Assembly: GCA_026225945.1 (NCBI GenBank) | Contig: JAMJFZ010002594.1 | Location: forward strand, 1,159,501-1,223,500 | DNA: 64,000 nucleotides | Source: Cricetomys ansorgei | Taxonomy: Eukaryota > Chordata > Mammalia > Rodentia > Nesomyidae | Direction of reading: 5' to 3' | Shown here: positions 1-9,767 of the stretch, one piece after another | How positions within the stretch are numbered: the first letter of the stretch is position 1 | Layout: each line of letters begins with the position of its first letter | Translations under genes and position numbers: made by a program | Notes under the pieces: model-generated | Database searches by the model: none | What the model saw: the letters and a program-made list of their open reading frames with translations, nothing else | What the model was told of the DNA's origin: nothing

Positions 1-59
1 CATCGACGGAGACACACTAGCTCCCGTGACTCAAACAACCCCAGGAGGGATGTTTTCAC

Positions 60-900
60 TCGGAGGCTGCGGGCCGGCGCCGGGCTGGGCCCGGCCGCAC
101 AGGCGCGTGTGCGCACACCACGCTCCCGAGGAGCGCACATCCTGGGTCCCGGGGTCACCGCACCGGTGCCGCCTCAGAGCCCCCGGGGCCTGGGCGACAA
201 CCCCGCGGAGGGCGGGCACCAGCCGGGCGCTGGCCGGCAGCGAGGGCCAGGCGCAACGCCATCCTGCCGACAACAGGCATCTGCTGGGCGACTACGCGGC
301 GGCCGCGCGCCTCGCCCGCCCGGCCCCGGGGACGGCACGCTACCTGGAGCTCCGGCTCACCGACGACGGCCGCCGCGGTCCTGACAGGCGGCGCCGGCGC
401 CCGAGGGCCTTACCCGCCACGTCATCACCGCGCGCGGCCTGTGCAGCTCCTCCAGCCCAGCACGCTGGGCTTACTCCCAAAAGGGGGAAACCGAGGCGGG
501 GAGAGACGCAAACCCGCAGCAAGGCCCCTCCGCGAACCCGGCCAGGGCTCGAGCCCGCCGCACCATCCGAGCCCGCGCGGCCGTTTCTCGCAGCCGCGGC
601 CTCAGGCCCCGCCCCCGGAGCCGCGCCATTGGACGGCCCGCCGCCCTCGCCGCGGCCGATTGGCTCTTCCCGGTTGTCCATCCGTCGCGCTTCCGGGTTC
701 TCGAGCGCTCCTCGGCCTCCCCGGGAAAGGCGTGCCGTGTGCCGCTCCCATTGGCTGGCGTTTGTGTGCATCACGTGCCGGCAGCAGCCAATAAACGGCG
801 GAGGGCGGAGTCGAGGTCTCCGGCGGGTGGGGGCGCTCGCATCCTGTCTCGTCTCCCAGCAACTGCTGTCTTGCCGTGGGCTGTGCCTCAGTTTCTCTGG
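60..900. promoter_or_regulatory. CpG-island promoter, probably bidirectional
   Basis: About 840 bp is very GC-rich and dense in CpG, unlike the CpG-poor DNA that follows. It carries a GC box (606-616), inverted CCAAT boxes at 626-632, 658-663 and 748-754, a direct CCAAT at 788-792, an ETS-type CTTCCGG near 690 and a CACGTG E-box at 772-777. No TATA box is evident. This combination is typical of housekeeping and divergent promoters. B1-derived DNA starts at about 1,020, so the gene or genes driven by it probably lie mainly to the left of the window. The 296-codon plus-strand frame across the island has no recognisable domain and is probably a GC-rich artefact. Confidence 0.8.
357..600 (-). other. 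Candidate first exon and 5' splice sites of a leftward gene
   Basis: Read on the minus strand, DNA downstream of the CCAAT cluster contains two consensus-like splice donors: CGG|GTAAGG (GT at 413-412) and TCG|GTGAGC (GT at 360-359). A CRE-like TGACGTGG overlaps 417-424, and an ATG lies at 425-423 just before the first donor. I see no comparable donor on the plus strand between 800 and 1,000, so transcription running left out of the window is favoured. The gene cannot be identified. A separate 36-codon minus-strand frame with a good ATG context starts at 262 and stops at 155. Confidence 0.4.
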
Positions 901-1021
901 CGTGCAATGGTGGTAGCCAGGCCATCCAAGTTTTTCCACTTCTTAGCCCGGTTTCGGCGTTCGTCCCTTTTCCTCCCCGCTCTGTCCTTGCTGACCTTTG
1001 TTTGCTTGTTTCTGAGACAAG

Positions 1022-1514
1022 AGTGTGTGTGGCCCAGGCTGGCCTGGGATTCCTGGTGTAGCCCAGGCTGGTCCAGTGCACACTGTGTGGCCCAGGCTGG
1101 TCCAGTGCTCACTGTGTGGCCCAGGCTGGTCCAGTGCTCACTGTGTAGCTCAGGCTAGCCTGATATTCATGGTGTAGCCCAGGCTGGTCCAGTGCTCACT
1201 GTGTGGCCCAGGCTGGCCTGGGATTCATGGTGTAGCCCAGGCTGGTCCAGTACTCACTGTGTAGCTCAGGCTAGCCTGATATTCATGGTGTAGCCCAGGC
1301 TGGTCCAGTGCTCACTGTGTGGCCCAGGCTGGTCCAGTGCTCACTGTGTGGCCCAGGCTGGTCCAGTACTCACTGTGTAGCTCAGGCTAGCCTGATATTC
1401 ATGGTGTAGCCCAGGCTGGTCCAGTGCTCACTGTGTGGCCCAGGCTGGTCCAGTGCTCACTGTGTGGCCCAGGCTGGTCCAGTGCTCACTGTGTAGCCCA
1501 GGCTGCCTTGGAAT
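1022..1514 (-). repeat. B1-derived minisatellite, 17 x 29 bp
   Basis: Seventeen consecutive 29-bp units without a single length change. The unit is the 'ctcactgtgtagcccaggctggcc' part of a minus-strand B1 SINE, and flanking bases (the run-in 'gagacaag' and the exit 'gaattcacaga') continue B1 on both sides. Four unit types occur. The type with 'gctcaggctagcctgatat' is always followed by the type starting 'tcatggtgtag', so part of the array grew as 58-bp doublets. Short open frames here are translations of the repeat and not genes. Confidence 0.92.
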
Positions 1515-2062
1515 TCACAGACAGCTGTCCGAGCCACCATTCCCTCCCTGACTCTGGAGCGGCCTTTGAGGCCGTTTGGCTACAGAGTTTTTTTCGGTGC
1601 AGGGCTGACGCCTCCGTCTTAACCACCAACGCTGCAGGGCAGCGTCCAGAGCCCGCTCCAGAGATCTCGAGAGGCGGGCGGGCACGCCCTGCAGTCAGAC
1701 GCGGGCTCTCCGCCCTCGGCCTCCGTGACCTGGGAGCAAGTCCTCCTGCGGCTTCCCAACTGCAGGGTGGGCGGCAGCGCCTTTCCTGAGCGTGTGTACG
1801 AGTGTCAGTGGCGGTCAGCGGTCAGCTCGCACGCGTGGGCTCTTTCCTTCCACCTACGGGTTTGCGGCTGGAGCTCGGGTCACCAAGCTTGGTGGCAAGG
1901 GTTCTTTCCCACCCACTGGCTCCTACCTTGCTTTTACCTCAGTTTCTGGACGGAGCCTGGGTTCAGATCCCAGCTCTGCTGCCCGCTGACGCCGTGGTGC
2001 CAGCCTGGTTTGCCATCTGTCTCCTGCAGCTAATGTGTTGACAGGGTCTTTTTACTTTTTGG
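1515..2062. other. Shore of the CpG island, no gene seen
   Basis: Mixed GC-rich single-copy sequence. Around 1,935-2,000 a MIR-like phrase (cctgggttcagatcccagc) is visible, but it is too short to call firmly. No splice-flanked reading frame was found. Confidence 0.4.
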
Positions 2063-2170
2063 TTTTATTTCGAGACTGTAGCTCAAGCTGGTCTGGAACT
2101 CACTGTGTCGCCGAGGCCGGCCTCAAACTCAGGGCCGTCCTCGCGCCCCAACGTCCCAAGTGGTGGCTCT
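2063..2170 (-). mobile_element. Old B1-type SINE fragment
   Basis: Reverse-orientation B1 phrases (gagactgtagctcaagctgg, ggcctcaaactcagg, ccaagtggtggctctgg) in the correct order but heavily diverged. Confidence 0.6.
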
Positions 2171-2253
2171 GGCTCTTTCTCTGGGTTTTGAATGTGAGCC
2201 TGTACATCCGGGGACAGCACATTTGATGAGTGTTGCCTGTCTTAGTGTAGCTT

Positions 2254-2281
2254 TTATTATTATTATTATTATTATTATTAT
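2254..2281. repeat. (TTA)n microsatellite
   Basis: Nine near-perfect ATT/TTA units between two B1 fragments, probably grown from a SINE A-tail. Confidence 0.9.
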
Positions 2282-2295
2282 CAATACTGTTGATT

Positions 2296-2346
2296 TGTGA
2301 GACAGGATCTCTCTGTGAAGTCCAGGCTGGCCTCAGCTTCGCAGGT
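2296..2346 (-). mobile_element. B1 SINE fragment
   Basis: Contains 'gagacaggatctctctgtg' and 'gtccaggctggcctcagc', the 3' half of B1 in reverse. It is followed by an A run (2,387-2,401) and a short (TTTA)n at 2,413-2,433. Confidence 0.65.
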
Positions 2347-2666
2347 GACAGGGCCTCCGTGCAAAACCTGTCAACAGTAGTTTTGGAAAAAAAAAAAAAA
2401 ACACCAAGAGGTTATTTATTTATTTATTTATCCTATAGAAGAAAGTTCCAGAGCTGCTGGCCGCCGCAGCCCCCGGGATCGCCCCCGCTGAACCTACCTA
2501 CCTGAGCCCCGCCTGAGTCTGGTTGAGGGAACTGCTGACTCAGCACGGACCGCCTTGCCCAGGTCCAGGCTAGAGCTGGCACTTATGCCGGGAGTCACCT
2601 TTCGCGACGGACACGAGAGGAACGGTGTGAGGCGAGCGACCAGCTTCCATCCTTGTCTGTTGGGCC

Positions 2667-2735
2667 CTCAGTTTCCCACCTCCCCTCCCTACAGTGTGGC
2701 ACGTAGTAGATGCTCATGAAAATTTGCCATTTGAA
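2667..2735 (+). mobile_element. Possible MIR 3' end
   Basis: 'cctcagtttcccacct' followed by 'cacgtagtagatgctca' matches the order of motifs at the 3' end of MIR elements. Short and diverged. Confidence 0.4.
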
Positions 2736-2811
2736 CTGGAAATCCCGGCAGCAGCGGGACCGACTGTGGAGCTCCCGGGATACAGAATCAGAGCGGCGTT
2801 TGTCTCCATGG

Positions 2812-3205
2812 TTGTGGTAGCGTCACTGTTGCTGCGATGAGACACCAGGACCAAGGTGGGGAGGAAAGGCTTCATTCGGCTCACAACTTCCACACCACAG
2901 TCGTCACTGAAGGAAGCCAGGACAGGAACTCAAGCAGGGCGGGAACCTGGAGGCAGGAGCTGATGCAGAGGCCGTGGAGGGGTGCTGCTCACCGACTTGC
3001 TCCCCACGGCTTGCTCAGCCTGCTTTCTTATAGAACCCAGGACCACAGCCCAGGGATGGCCCCACCCACAATGGGCTGGACCCTCCCCATCAGTCAGTAA
3101 TTAAGAAAACATTCTACAGCTGGGTCTCATGGAGGCGTTTTCTCACTGAGATTCCGCCTTCTCAGATGACTCTAACTTGTGTCGAGTTGGCACAACACTG
3201 ACAGC
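2812..3205 (+). mobile_element. Rodent dispersed repeat (family name not assigned), long copy
   Basis: One of at least seven related pieces in this window. Diagnostic phrases in order are 'gatgagacaccaggacc', 'ggcaggagctgatgcagagg', 'ggtgctgctcaccgac', 'caatgggctggaccctcc' and 'gtgtcgagttggcac'. The same family occurs reversed at 5,545-6,015, 36,487-36,690 and 42,095-42,345. I recognise it as a common rodent-restricted interspersed repeat, perhaps RMER-type, but cannot give its library name safely. Confidence 0.8.
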
Positions 3206-3206
3206 A

Positions 3207-3300
3207 CAGTGGTTCTCAACTTTTGATCAAGCGTTATTTTCTGAGTCCTCTGAGGTCAGTCCGACGCCTCAAGTAGTAATATCATTGTAAAAGCCTTTCC
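3207..3300 (+). mobile_element. hAT-type DNA transposon end, degraded
   Basis: Starts with CAGTGGTTCTCAAC, the terminal sequence seen intact in the URR1 element at 5,646. The remainder is unrecognisable. A short (TG)n follows at 3,314-3,330. Confidence 0.4.
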
Positions 3301-3389
3301 CAGACGAGGCGACTGTGTGTGTGTGTGTGTAGGGGGGCAGTTGCTGCTACGGAAGACAAGAGGCTCTCAGGCCAGACTGGTGGCCTTTC

Positions 3390-3445
3390 AGATCCAGGCG
3401 GCACCCTGGGCAAGTCACTTACCCTCTGAAGCTAAAGTCCCCGTG
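3390..3445 (+). mobile_element. MIR SINE fragment
   Basis: 'ccctgggcaagtcacttacc' is the conserved MIR core. Ancient mammal-wide SINE. Confidence 0.6.
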
Positions 3446-4049
3446 GTTAGAGCCCTCCTCTCTCCGGGCTTCTTAGGAGGACAACATAAATAATCTCCGG
3501 CGAACTTAGGCCACCTGCGGAAATCTAGACCCGTCCTGCTGATGGGAGCCTCTAGGGAGGGGCAGGGACCGTGGGGAACTTCCTCCGCGATGCTCGGCGC
3601 GTCCTGCTGTCTGCACACCAGGGGGCAGTAGCTCCCCGAGTGCTTTCCTCCTCCAACCCCTCCCCGGGAGAGCTGCGCCTTTTCCTCTCTGCACTCAGAG
3701 GTGATACCGAACAGTTGGCTTTCCCGTCTTAAGCGTTAAGAAAATGGCTGCACGGAAAATGTGCCCATTATGAAAACCCAAACCAAACACAAGCCTTCGA
3801 GTCTCTGCTGCGTGTCTGCCGTGTTTTGCTAGCGGAGGCAGACGTCGGGGTTCCGGACGACAAACCCAGCCGAGGCCTTGCCCCACGTGTCATTATAAAA
3901 AACCCCAAAACACTGGGCTGGCCTGCCAGAGATGAGTGAAGGCCTGTCGTGCCCTGCGGGGCTGAAGGTTTGTGTGGGGCTTGGAGGCCGCTTTGCTTCA
4001 GCTCCACCCGCAGTGTGTCTGCACCGGAGTGCTTGAGTGTTCTCAGAGC
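3446..4049. other. Single-copy stretch, no gene seen
   Basis: No repeat or reading frame of substance. The part at 3,700-3,800 is AT-richer and low in repeats and could be a weakly conserved element. Confidence 0.4.
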
Positions 4050-4142
4050 GTGGTGGTGTGGGGGTGGTGGGGTGGGGGTGGTGTGGGGGTGGTGGTGGGG
4101 GTGTGGGGTGGTGGTGGTGGTGGTGGTGTGGTGGTGGTGGGT
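4050..4142 (+). repeat. (GGT)n / G-rich tract
   Basis: About 90 bp with only G and T on the plus strand in nearly all positions, made of GGT and GGGGT runs. It has many G-runs of three or more, so it can form G-quadruplexes. The long frames crossing it are repeat translations. Confidence 0.9.
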
Positions 4143-4180
4143 AGTCCTAGCACGGAAGGCTCAAGAGTGCAAAGGCGCCT

Positions 4181-4321
4181 GTCCAGGCACCTGGCCTTTG
4201 ATCCCGGCACTCGGGAGGCAGAGGCAGGCAGATCTCTGGGACTAGCCTGGTCTACAGAGGGAGTTCTAGGGCTACCTACAGCGAGAAATCCTGTCTCTAA
4301 AAACAAAAACAAACAAAAAAC
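4181..4321 (+). mobile_element. B1 SINE
   Basis: Full-length or nearly so: 'cctttgatcccggcactcgg', 'gaggcagaggcaggcagatc', 'ctagcctggtctacagagg', ending in an A-rich tail of AAC units. Confidence 0.9.
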
Positions 4322-4330
4322 AGTGGAATG

Positions 4331-4440
4331 TCTTTTTTTTTTTTTAATTTTTGAGGCAGGATCTCACTGTGTAGGTCTGGCTGGCCTTGAACTCACAGAG
4401 ATCTGCCTGCCTCTGCCTCCCAAGTGTATTTTTTTTTTTG
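4331..4440 (-). mobile_element. B1 SINE, truncated
   Basis: T-run tail followed by 'gaggcaggatctcactgtg' and 'ggccttgaactcacagagat', ending at 'cctcccaagtg', then a T run. It faces the plus-strand B1 just before it, giving an inverted B1 pair only about 10 bp apart. Confidence 0.9.
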
Positions 4441-5104
4441 CGGGGAGTGGGGGAACAGTGTCTTTTATGATCCAGCTTTGGAAGCCACATGCCGTCTCCT
4501 CTGCCAGTGGTGTGATGTGGGAGGGTTCTCCGAGAGACCCATCAGGAGAACATGGCCGTGGGGCCATCTTGGAGCCTCTGACACCCTTTGGCCCCTTCCC
4601 TCTTCAGGCCCAGCAGCCGTTCTGCCCAGTGGTCGAGTTCCGGGATCCAGCCCGGGAGCTTCTGCAGGGGTGGGATTTATCTGTGCACATGGGACTCCCA
4701 CCGGTCACTGCCTCCCCCAGCTGCGCACGGGCCTTTCCCAGCAGAACGAGTCTTAAATGACCGGAAAAGCCTGAAGATGCAGTTCTGTTGACGTGGAGAC
4801 TGGCTCAGGGGCTCAGTATGCTCTCTGCACTTTCTCCTCCTCCTTCCTGGGGACAGTGAATCGGGATGCAGTGGGGTCCCAGAGGAGTCACCCCCAGAAT
4901 CTCCTGCTCCTCCAGACCCTCTGCTCCATCTGCCCGAGGTGCCCAGGGCACGGGGCTGCCAGGCAGAGGGGCTGTAGACCTCTCTGTCCCTTTGATTCCT
5001 CCAGCATTCCAAAAGCTCTGTGGGTGTAAGCTCTGTGTTGTCATAGTAACAAGGGCCGTGGACCCAAACACAAGCACCTGCTGGCCAAGGAAGCCAAGCT
5101 TTTA

Positions 5105-5107
<3 letters not shown>
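4441..5107. other. Single-copy stretch, no gene seen
   Basis: GC-rich unique DNA with overlapping frames on both strands and no recognisable domain or splice-site pair. Confidence 0.4.

Positions 5108-5135
<28 letters not shown>
5108..5135. repeat. (TC)n microsatellite
   Basis: Uninterrupted CT dinucleotides. Confidence 0.95.
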
Positions 5136-5154
5136 AGGGTTTTCCGGGAGGGCT

Positions 5155-5270
5155 TTGCCCGACATCAAAGGGTTTATTACAGGAGCCGAGAAAATGCTCT
5201 TTAATTACTGGGAGATGAGCTTGGCCCTAATCAGAGAGGTTGGGAACTTGCTCAGAAAGACTGCCTACCC
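5155..5270. promoter_or_regulatory. Candidate conserved noncoding element
   Basis: Repeat-free AT-richer island with 'tttaattactgg' and 'ccctaatcagag' homeodomain-like cores and no decay into SINE sequence. The inference rests on composition only. Confidence 0.35.
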
Positions 5271-5299
5271 AGGTGTCTGCCCCTCAGCACCCCTGCGTT

Positions 5300-5480
5300 G
5301 AGACCAGAGCATCTCTGGAAGCTCCTGGACCAGCTAGACTGGCCCGTGCAGCAGCGGACAGGAGACCCTGCCTCAGACTAGGCGGAAGCTGCGAGCTGAC
5401 ATGCACGCCTGTTCTCTGACCTCCACGTGTGTACCGCGTGTGCACCACGCACTCCTCTCCGTGGAGAGTTCTATGTCGTA
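5300..5480 (+). mobile_element. B4-like composite SINE, 3' part
   Basis: 'gaccagctagactggcccgt', 'gagaccctgcctcagac' and 'ctctgacctccacgtgtgt' follow the order of the 3' half of the tRNA/B1 composite SINE family seen better at 54,600. Confidence 0.55.
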
Positions 5481-5544
5481 AACGTGACTCAAGATACAGT
5501 CGTCTGAGAGGAGAGAACCTCAGTTGAGCGAACACCTCCAAAAG

Positions 5545-6015
5545 ATCCAGCTGTAGGGCAGTTTCTTAATTAGTGATTGGTGGGGGAGGGCCCAGCCCAT
5601 CGTGGGCGGAGCCATCCCTGGGCTGATGGGTCTAAGGTTCTATAGCAGTGGTTCTCAACCTGTGGGTCAAATGACCCTTTCACATGGGTCTCCTAGGACC
5701 ACCTGCATATCAGATATTTATGATTCATAACAGCAAAATTGCAGTTACGAAGTAACAGCAAAAGTAGTTTTATGGTTGTGCTCACCACAACATGGGGAAC
5801 TGTATTAAAGGGTCGCAGCGTCAGGAAGGTTGAGAACCACGGGCCTACAAGAAAGCAGGCTGAGCAAGCCATGGGGAGCAAGCCGTGAGCAGCACCCCTC
5901 CACGGCCTCTGCATCAGCTCCTGCCTCCAGGTTCCCGCCCTGCCTGAGTCTGAATGCACCCAGATAAGACAGCAGTCTTTGCTTAGGGCCTGTTTCCGGA
6001 GAACCCAACCCAAGA
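5545..6015 (-). mobile_element. Rodent dispersed repeat split by a DNA transposon
   Basis: Left part 5,545-5,645 ('gggcccagcccatcgtggg' to 'ggttctatag') and right part 5,843-6,015 ('cctacaagaaagcaggctg' to 'gttcccgccctgcctgag') are continuous in the uninterrupted copy at 42,180-42,345. The URR1 at 5,646-5,842 therefore inserted into it. Confidence 0.85.
5646..5842 (+). mobile_element. URR1-type hAT nonautonomous DNA transposon
   Basis: 197 bp bounded by inverted ends CAGTGGTTCTCAACC and GGTTGAGAACCACGG. Internal phrases such as 'gattcataacagcaaaattg' and 'gaactgtattaaagggtcg' are typical of this rodent hAT family. Flanks resemble a CTATAG / CTACAAG target duplication with one change. Confidence 0.9.
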
Positions 6016-6164
6016 CAGCTCCAGGACCACAGGACCCGGGGGATGACCCCAGACTGTGACCTCAGTGTTTTTCTCATCTGACAGATCTGTGGCTCTGGCC
6101 TGGGATGTTAATTTTGGGTGTCAATTTGAATGGGCTCAAGGGTGCCCAGAAAGCCTTGAGCACA

Positions 6165-6265
6165 TTCTATATAGCTGAGGGTGACTTTGAACTTCTGACC
6201 CTTCTGCTTCTGCCTCCTGAGTGCTGGGTTGTAGATGTATGCCACCATGCCCAGTTCACGCAACC
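6165..6265 (-). mobile_element. B1/PB1-like SINE
   Basis: 'gtgactttgaacttctgacc', 'ctgcctcctgagtgctggg' and 'gccaccatgcccagtt' in order. Confidence 0.7.
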
Positions 6266-6349
6266 CTAGGGATTATACGCAGTCATGCATGGTCTGCGCG
6301 CAGTGTGCCACAGGGCCGCTGCCTCCATCCCAACACCCCTGTAGATAAC

Positions 6350-6420
6350 TCTCTCTGTCTCTGTTTCTCCCTCTGTCTCTGTCCGTCTCTCTGCTCCCCC
6401 ACCCCCACCCCGCTGTTTCT
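6350..6420. repeat. CT-rich low-complexity tract
   Basis: Imperfect (TCTG/TCTC)n pyrimidine-rich DNA. Confidence 0.75.
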
Positions 6421-9404
6421 TTAGGGAATCCTTATACACCAGATGCCGCAGATCTGCCCCGTGGTGCAGTGAATTAGCAAGGCTGACATTCGCTAAGTGA
6501 GCGGAGATGATGTCCTAAGAGGGGAGCAGTCAGGGCACCAGGGCCAAAAGTGGCCGTGGGCTTTCTGTCAGTGGTGGGGGGATGGACGGTCCTAGGGAGA
6601 AGGCACATTTATACTGGTATTCACAGCAGGGAAAGGAGTTGAAGCCGGGATGGGGATAAGGAGGAAGTCTGGTCAGGCCGAGGGAACAGCACGTGGGAAG
6701 GCTCAGAGGAGGGAAGAGACTGACAGGCTGAGGGGCTGGTTTATTGTGGGGACTGGAATGGAGGCTCAGTGTAGAGAAGGGCATGAGGAAGGGGGCGGGC
6801 AGGAGACAGGTCTCCAGCAGCCCACATGGGCCTCAGTGAAGGACTTTTCTAGGTCTGACCGGAAGCCACTGGGTTTTTTTTAAAGTCAGCTGGGTTGGTT
6901 TAATGTGCATCTGAGGAAGCTTGCTGCCCTTGCGGGATAGAGGATGCCCAGGGAGCACGGAGCTTGGACGAGGCCTGGCCAGGAACACAGTGCAGGGACC
7001 TGGCAGCATGGCGTTGGAAGAGCTTACAAGTCAAACGGAACAATAAGGTGGCCCACAGAAGACCCATAGCAGAAGCTGCTTGGTGACCATGGCCAGATGG
7101 TCAGCAAGGAGGTGATGTCATCAGAACCCTGGACCTGGAGCCACCTGGCAGGAAGAACCAGGTTGCTTCCGAGAAGCATGAGCATACAGCAGGCCCAGAT
7201 TTGGGTCTTCCCTGAGACAACTGCAGATTACCAAGGAAGAATTCTTGGTGGGCCTCGATCAAGTCACATGACTACCCCACAAGCAGCCTGGCTCAGGAGG
7301 CAGGGTTTCTCCCTTAGCCCATGCCCATTGCCGTGGAAGCTGTCTGCAGACTAGGAGAGGGCGCCTTCACAGGAAAGACCTCGACCAGTGCCCACAGGAG
7401 TGTCCCCTCAGTTCCCGCTGCGATTATGGGAAAGCCCAGAGGGCTTATGAGTGCGTGGAAGGCGCGGTCCTTGTTTTGTGGGAACAGAAGGAAAATACTC
7501 CATCCTTTCGTGCTGTAGTCTTAGGGAATGAGAAAGCTGCATGGAAAGGCGAGGGCCTCGGACAAGCCGGGAGGAGGAAATCCTTGTTACCACGCAGCGG
7601 GCGCCCTGGAACACAGCGAGGAGGGAGGCGGGCACAGTCCCTCCAGATGAGGCCTCGCCCAGGAGGTGGTTTCTTTACCTACAAGCTAGCGGACAGCGAT
7701 AAGGCCAGCCATGGACTGCACAGCCAGTCCCCGCTTCAAAGCCAATCAGCATGGAGCGTCAGCTTACCCAGACCCATCCTGGAGCCGTTGTTCTAACCAT
7801 GACCATAATGACCCGCCAACACAGAGCAGCCCCTCCCTCCATCCTGCTTTCTGACAAAGCCCCCCCCCCACAACTTTTCAGAAGGCTTGAGGCTCACAGG
7901 AGCCTGGGAAGACATGAGCTGGGGGGTCATTGTGACCCCTCCTCCCCGGGATGACTCCAAGACACTCCTTATGGACTTTAAAGATTCCAGTGACCTGCCA
8001 GGTGTGAAGAGATGCCCGAAACTTAAGCGTCTGAGAGGTCAGAGGATCGCCTCCCTGCAAGGAGCTGGAGGAGGAATGAGGGGTCAGTCTGATCAGTATA
8101 CATTGTATACATTTATGGATTGCCAAAGGATAGATGAGAAAGGTTCGTGTCTGCCCTCTGAACAAGTGCGTGTCTCACTGAAGAGCTGTTTGGTCATCAG
8201 TTTCCCAGGAGAAACTGGGGCCTCCTGCCCTCTGTTTCTCCACGGGTTTCGGTAACTGGGCTCCACACGGGCTAGGGATGAGTGCGTGGGAATTGGAAAC
8301 TGCCCTGGGGTAGGCTGGCTGCATTCACGTCCTCCGCTGTCATTGGATGGCCTGTGTTTTACCCCGCCTTACAGATGACATGTCCAGTGACACGCACAAC
8401 CATCGTGCCAGCAGAGGCATGTGTTTCCCCGTACTCTTTGGGTACCACGCTGTCTCCATGGCAACGTGCCGAGGGCAGCTGGGAAACAACCCGGTGAGCC
8501 TTCCAGGGGAACACGAAAGACGCATTTACGAAGAGAGCCTGGTGGTCCCAGCTAAGGTCGCCAGGCACCGTCCAGGATGACTGGAAATTACGTGGGTGGA
8601 GTCAGCCAGCCTTCAGACTCCCAGAGGCAGACTTAGAATAGTTTGGGGGTGCTTGTTACACAGCAGCACTGTGGCAACAGGTAACTGATACACTCGCACC
8701 CTGCCGAGACTTCTAGCCTCCCCGCCTCCTCTCCTCTCTCCTTGCTCCTCAGCGTTCACTGAGCAGTTATGTTCTGGAATACAACAGCACTTAAACCTAG
8801 ATAGAGTTCCCGCCCTCAGATACCTTGAAAGACAGACATTCAATAACTGAGTAATTCCGGCCTTAAAACAGCACACTGTGGGCAGATCCGGGTGGGTTTC
8901 CGCAGGTTGCTTGGTGGGGAGCTCTCTGCCTCTCACACTAACCGTTCCCTCCGCCACTGTGGAAACCACCGGTAGGCATAGCTTCTCCCTGAGACCGGGG
9001 TCGTCCCTCCGCAGCGCTGTGTGAGCCGGCGATGGCCTCGGGTCGTTCGTGGGGAGTAAGCGCTTCTCTGTGTGTTTGTATAAGGCGGGAGAGTTGATGT
9101 ACCACTAAGTTGACATGTTGTTATAAATTATGCTTTGGTTTCAGGCCCGTGCAAAAAAAGTTCAGTGTTTCTCTGGGTTCTGGGAAACACTGTAAATAAG
9201 TGGGTGCCTCTCGGCCGGTCTTTTCTTCCATGATGGAAAGTGGCCAAGCACCCATATCTTAGCAGGAGATAGGTATTCCCCTCCTTTCTCACACCAGGAA
9301 GGAGTGACCAGAGTTTCCCGGGACCGTGGACTCTGAGGAATCGGGCCTGGGTCCATCGGCTACCGGGTGAACCGTGACGTCAGCTTTCCATCCTGCGCAC
9401 CCCG
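6421..9404. other. 3 kb of mostly single-copy DNA, no gene found
   Basis: Few young repeats. There is a weak MaLR/L2-like trace around 8,640-8,830, a C9 run at 7,861-7,869 and a small palindromic double GTATAC at 8,096-8,112. The region at 9,040-9,190 is AT-richer and repeat-free and may be a weak conserved element. Reading frames of 60-120 codons overlap on both strands with no recognisable domain. Confidence 0.4.
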
Positions 9405-9434
9405 TGCACCCCCGCGCACCCCGCGCACCCCGCC
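9405..9434. repeat. (CGCACCC)n-like GC-rich tandem
   Basis: Four imperfect repeats of CGCACCCC / GTGCACCCC. Confidence 0.7.
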
Positions 9435-9442
9435 TCCCTCAG

Positions 9443-9505
9443 GCCCTTTGGCGTCGTTCTCAGACACACTAGGGTCACACTGCTGGGCCAAGACACCAGA
9501 GACAG
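9443..9505 (+). other. Candidate short exon (unverified)
   Basis: A 63-nt segment lies between a pyrimidine-rich acceptor (gcctccctcag) and a perfect donor, ACAG|GTGAGTAA. Two of its three frames are open. There is no recognised product, and it could be a chance pairing. Confidence 0.2.
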
Positions 9506-9616
9506 GTGAGTAACCCTATCTCGAAGGTGGCGGCTTCCTCGAGGATGACGGCTTGGCCTCTGGCACGAGCTTTTGTCTGCTGAGCCACCTCGCCCTCCGC
9601 CCCACCACCCTCAGCT

Positions 9617-9767
9617 CTTATTTATTTGTTTATTTAGGCTTTTCAAAACAGGCTTTCTCTGTTGTAACTCTGGCTGTCCTGGAACTCACTCTGTAGACCA
9701 GGCGGGCTTCGAACCCACAGAGATCCGCTTGCCTCCGCCTCCCTGCGCCACCACCGCCCGGCAAGAG
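9617..9767 (-). mobile_element. B1 SINE with internal deletion
   Basis: 'ggctgtcctggaactcactc', 'tgtagaccaggcgggcttcg' and 'caccaccgcccggc' are clear. The 'gagtgctgggattaaagg' segment is missing. Confidence 0.9.

Noticed and set aside
26..916. 296-codon plus-strand frame across the CpG island
   Set aside because: Composition is Pro/Arg/Ala-rich as expected from GC-rich noncoding DNA, comparable frames exist on the other strand, and no domain is recognisable.
3972..4760. 262-codon frame
   Set aside because: It runs through the GGT tract and two B1 elements, with no unique coding-like part.
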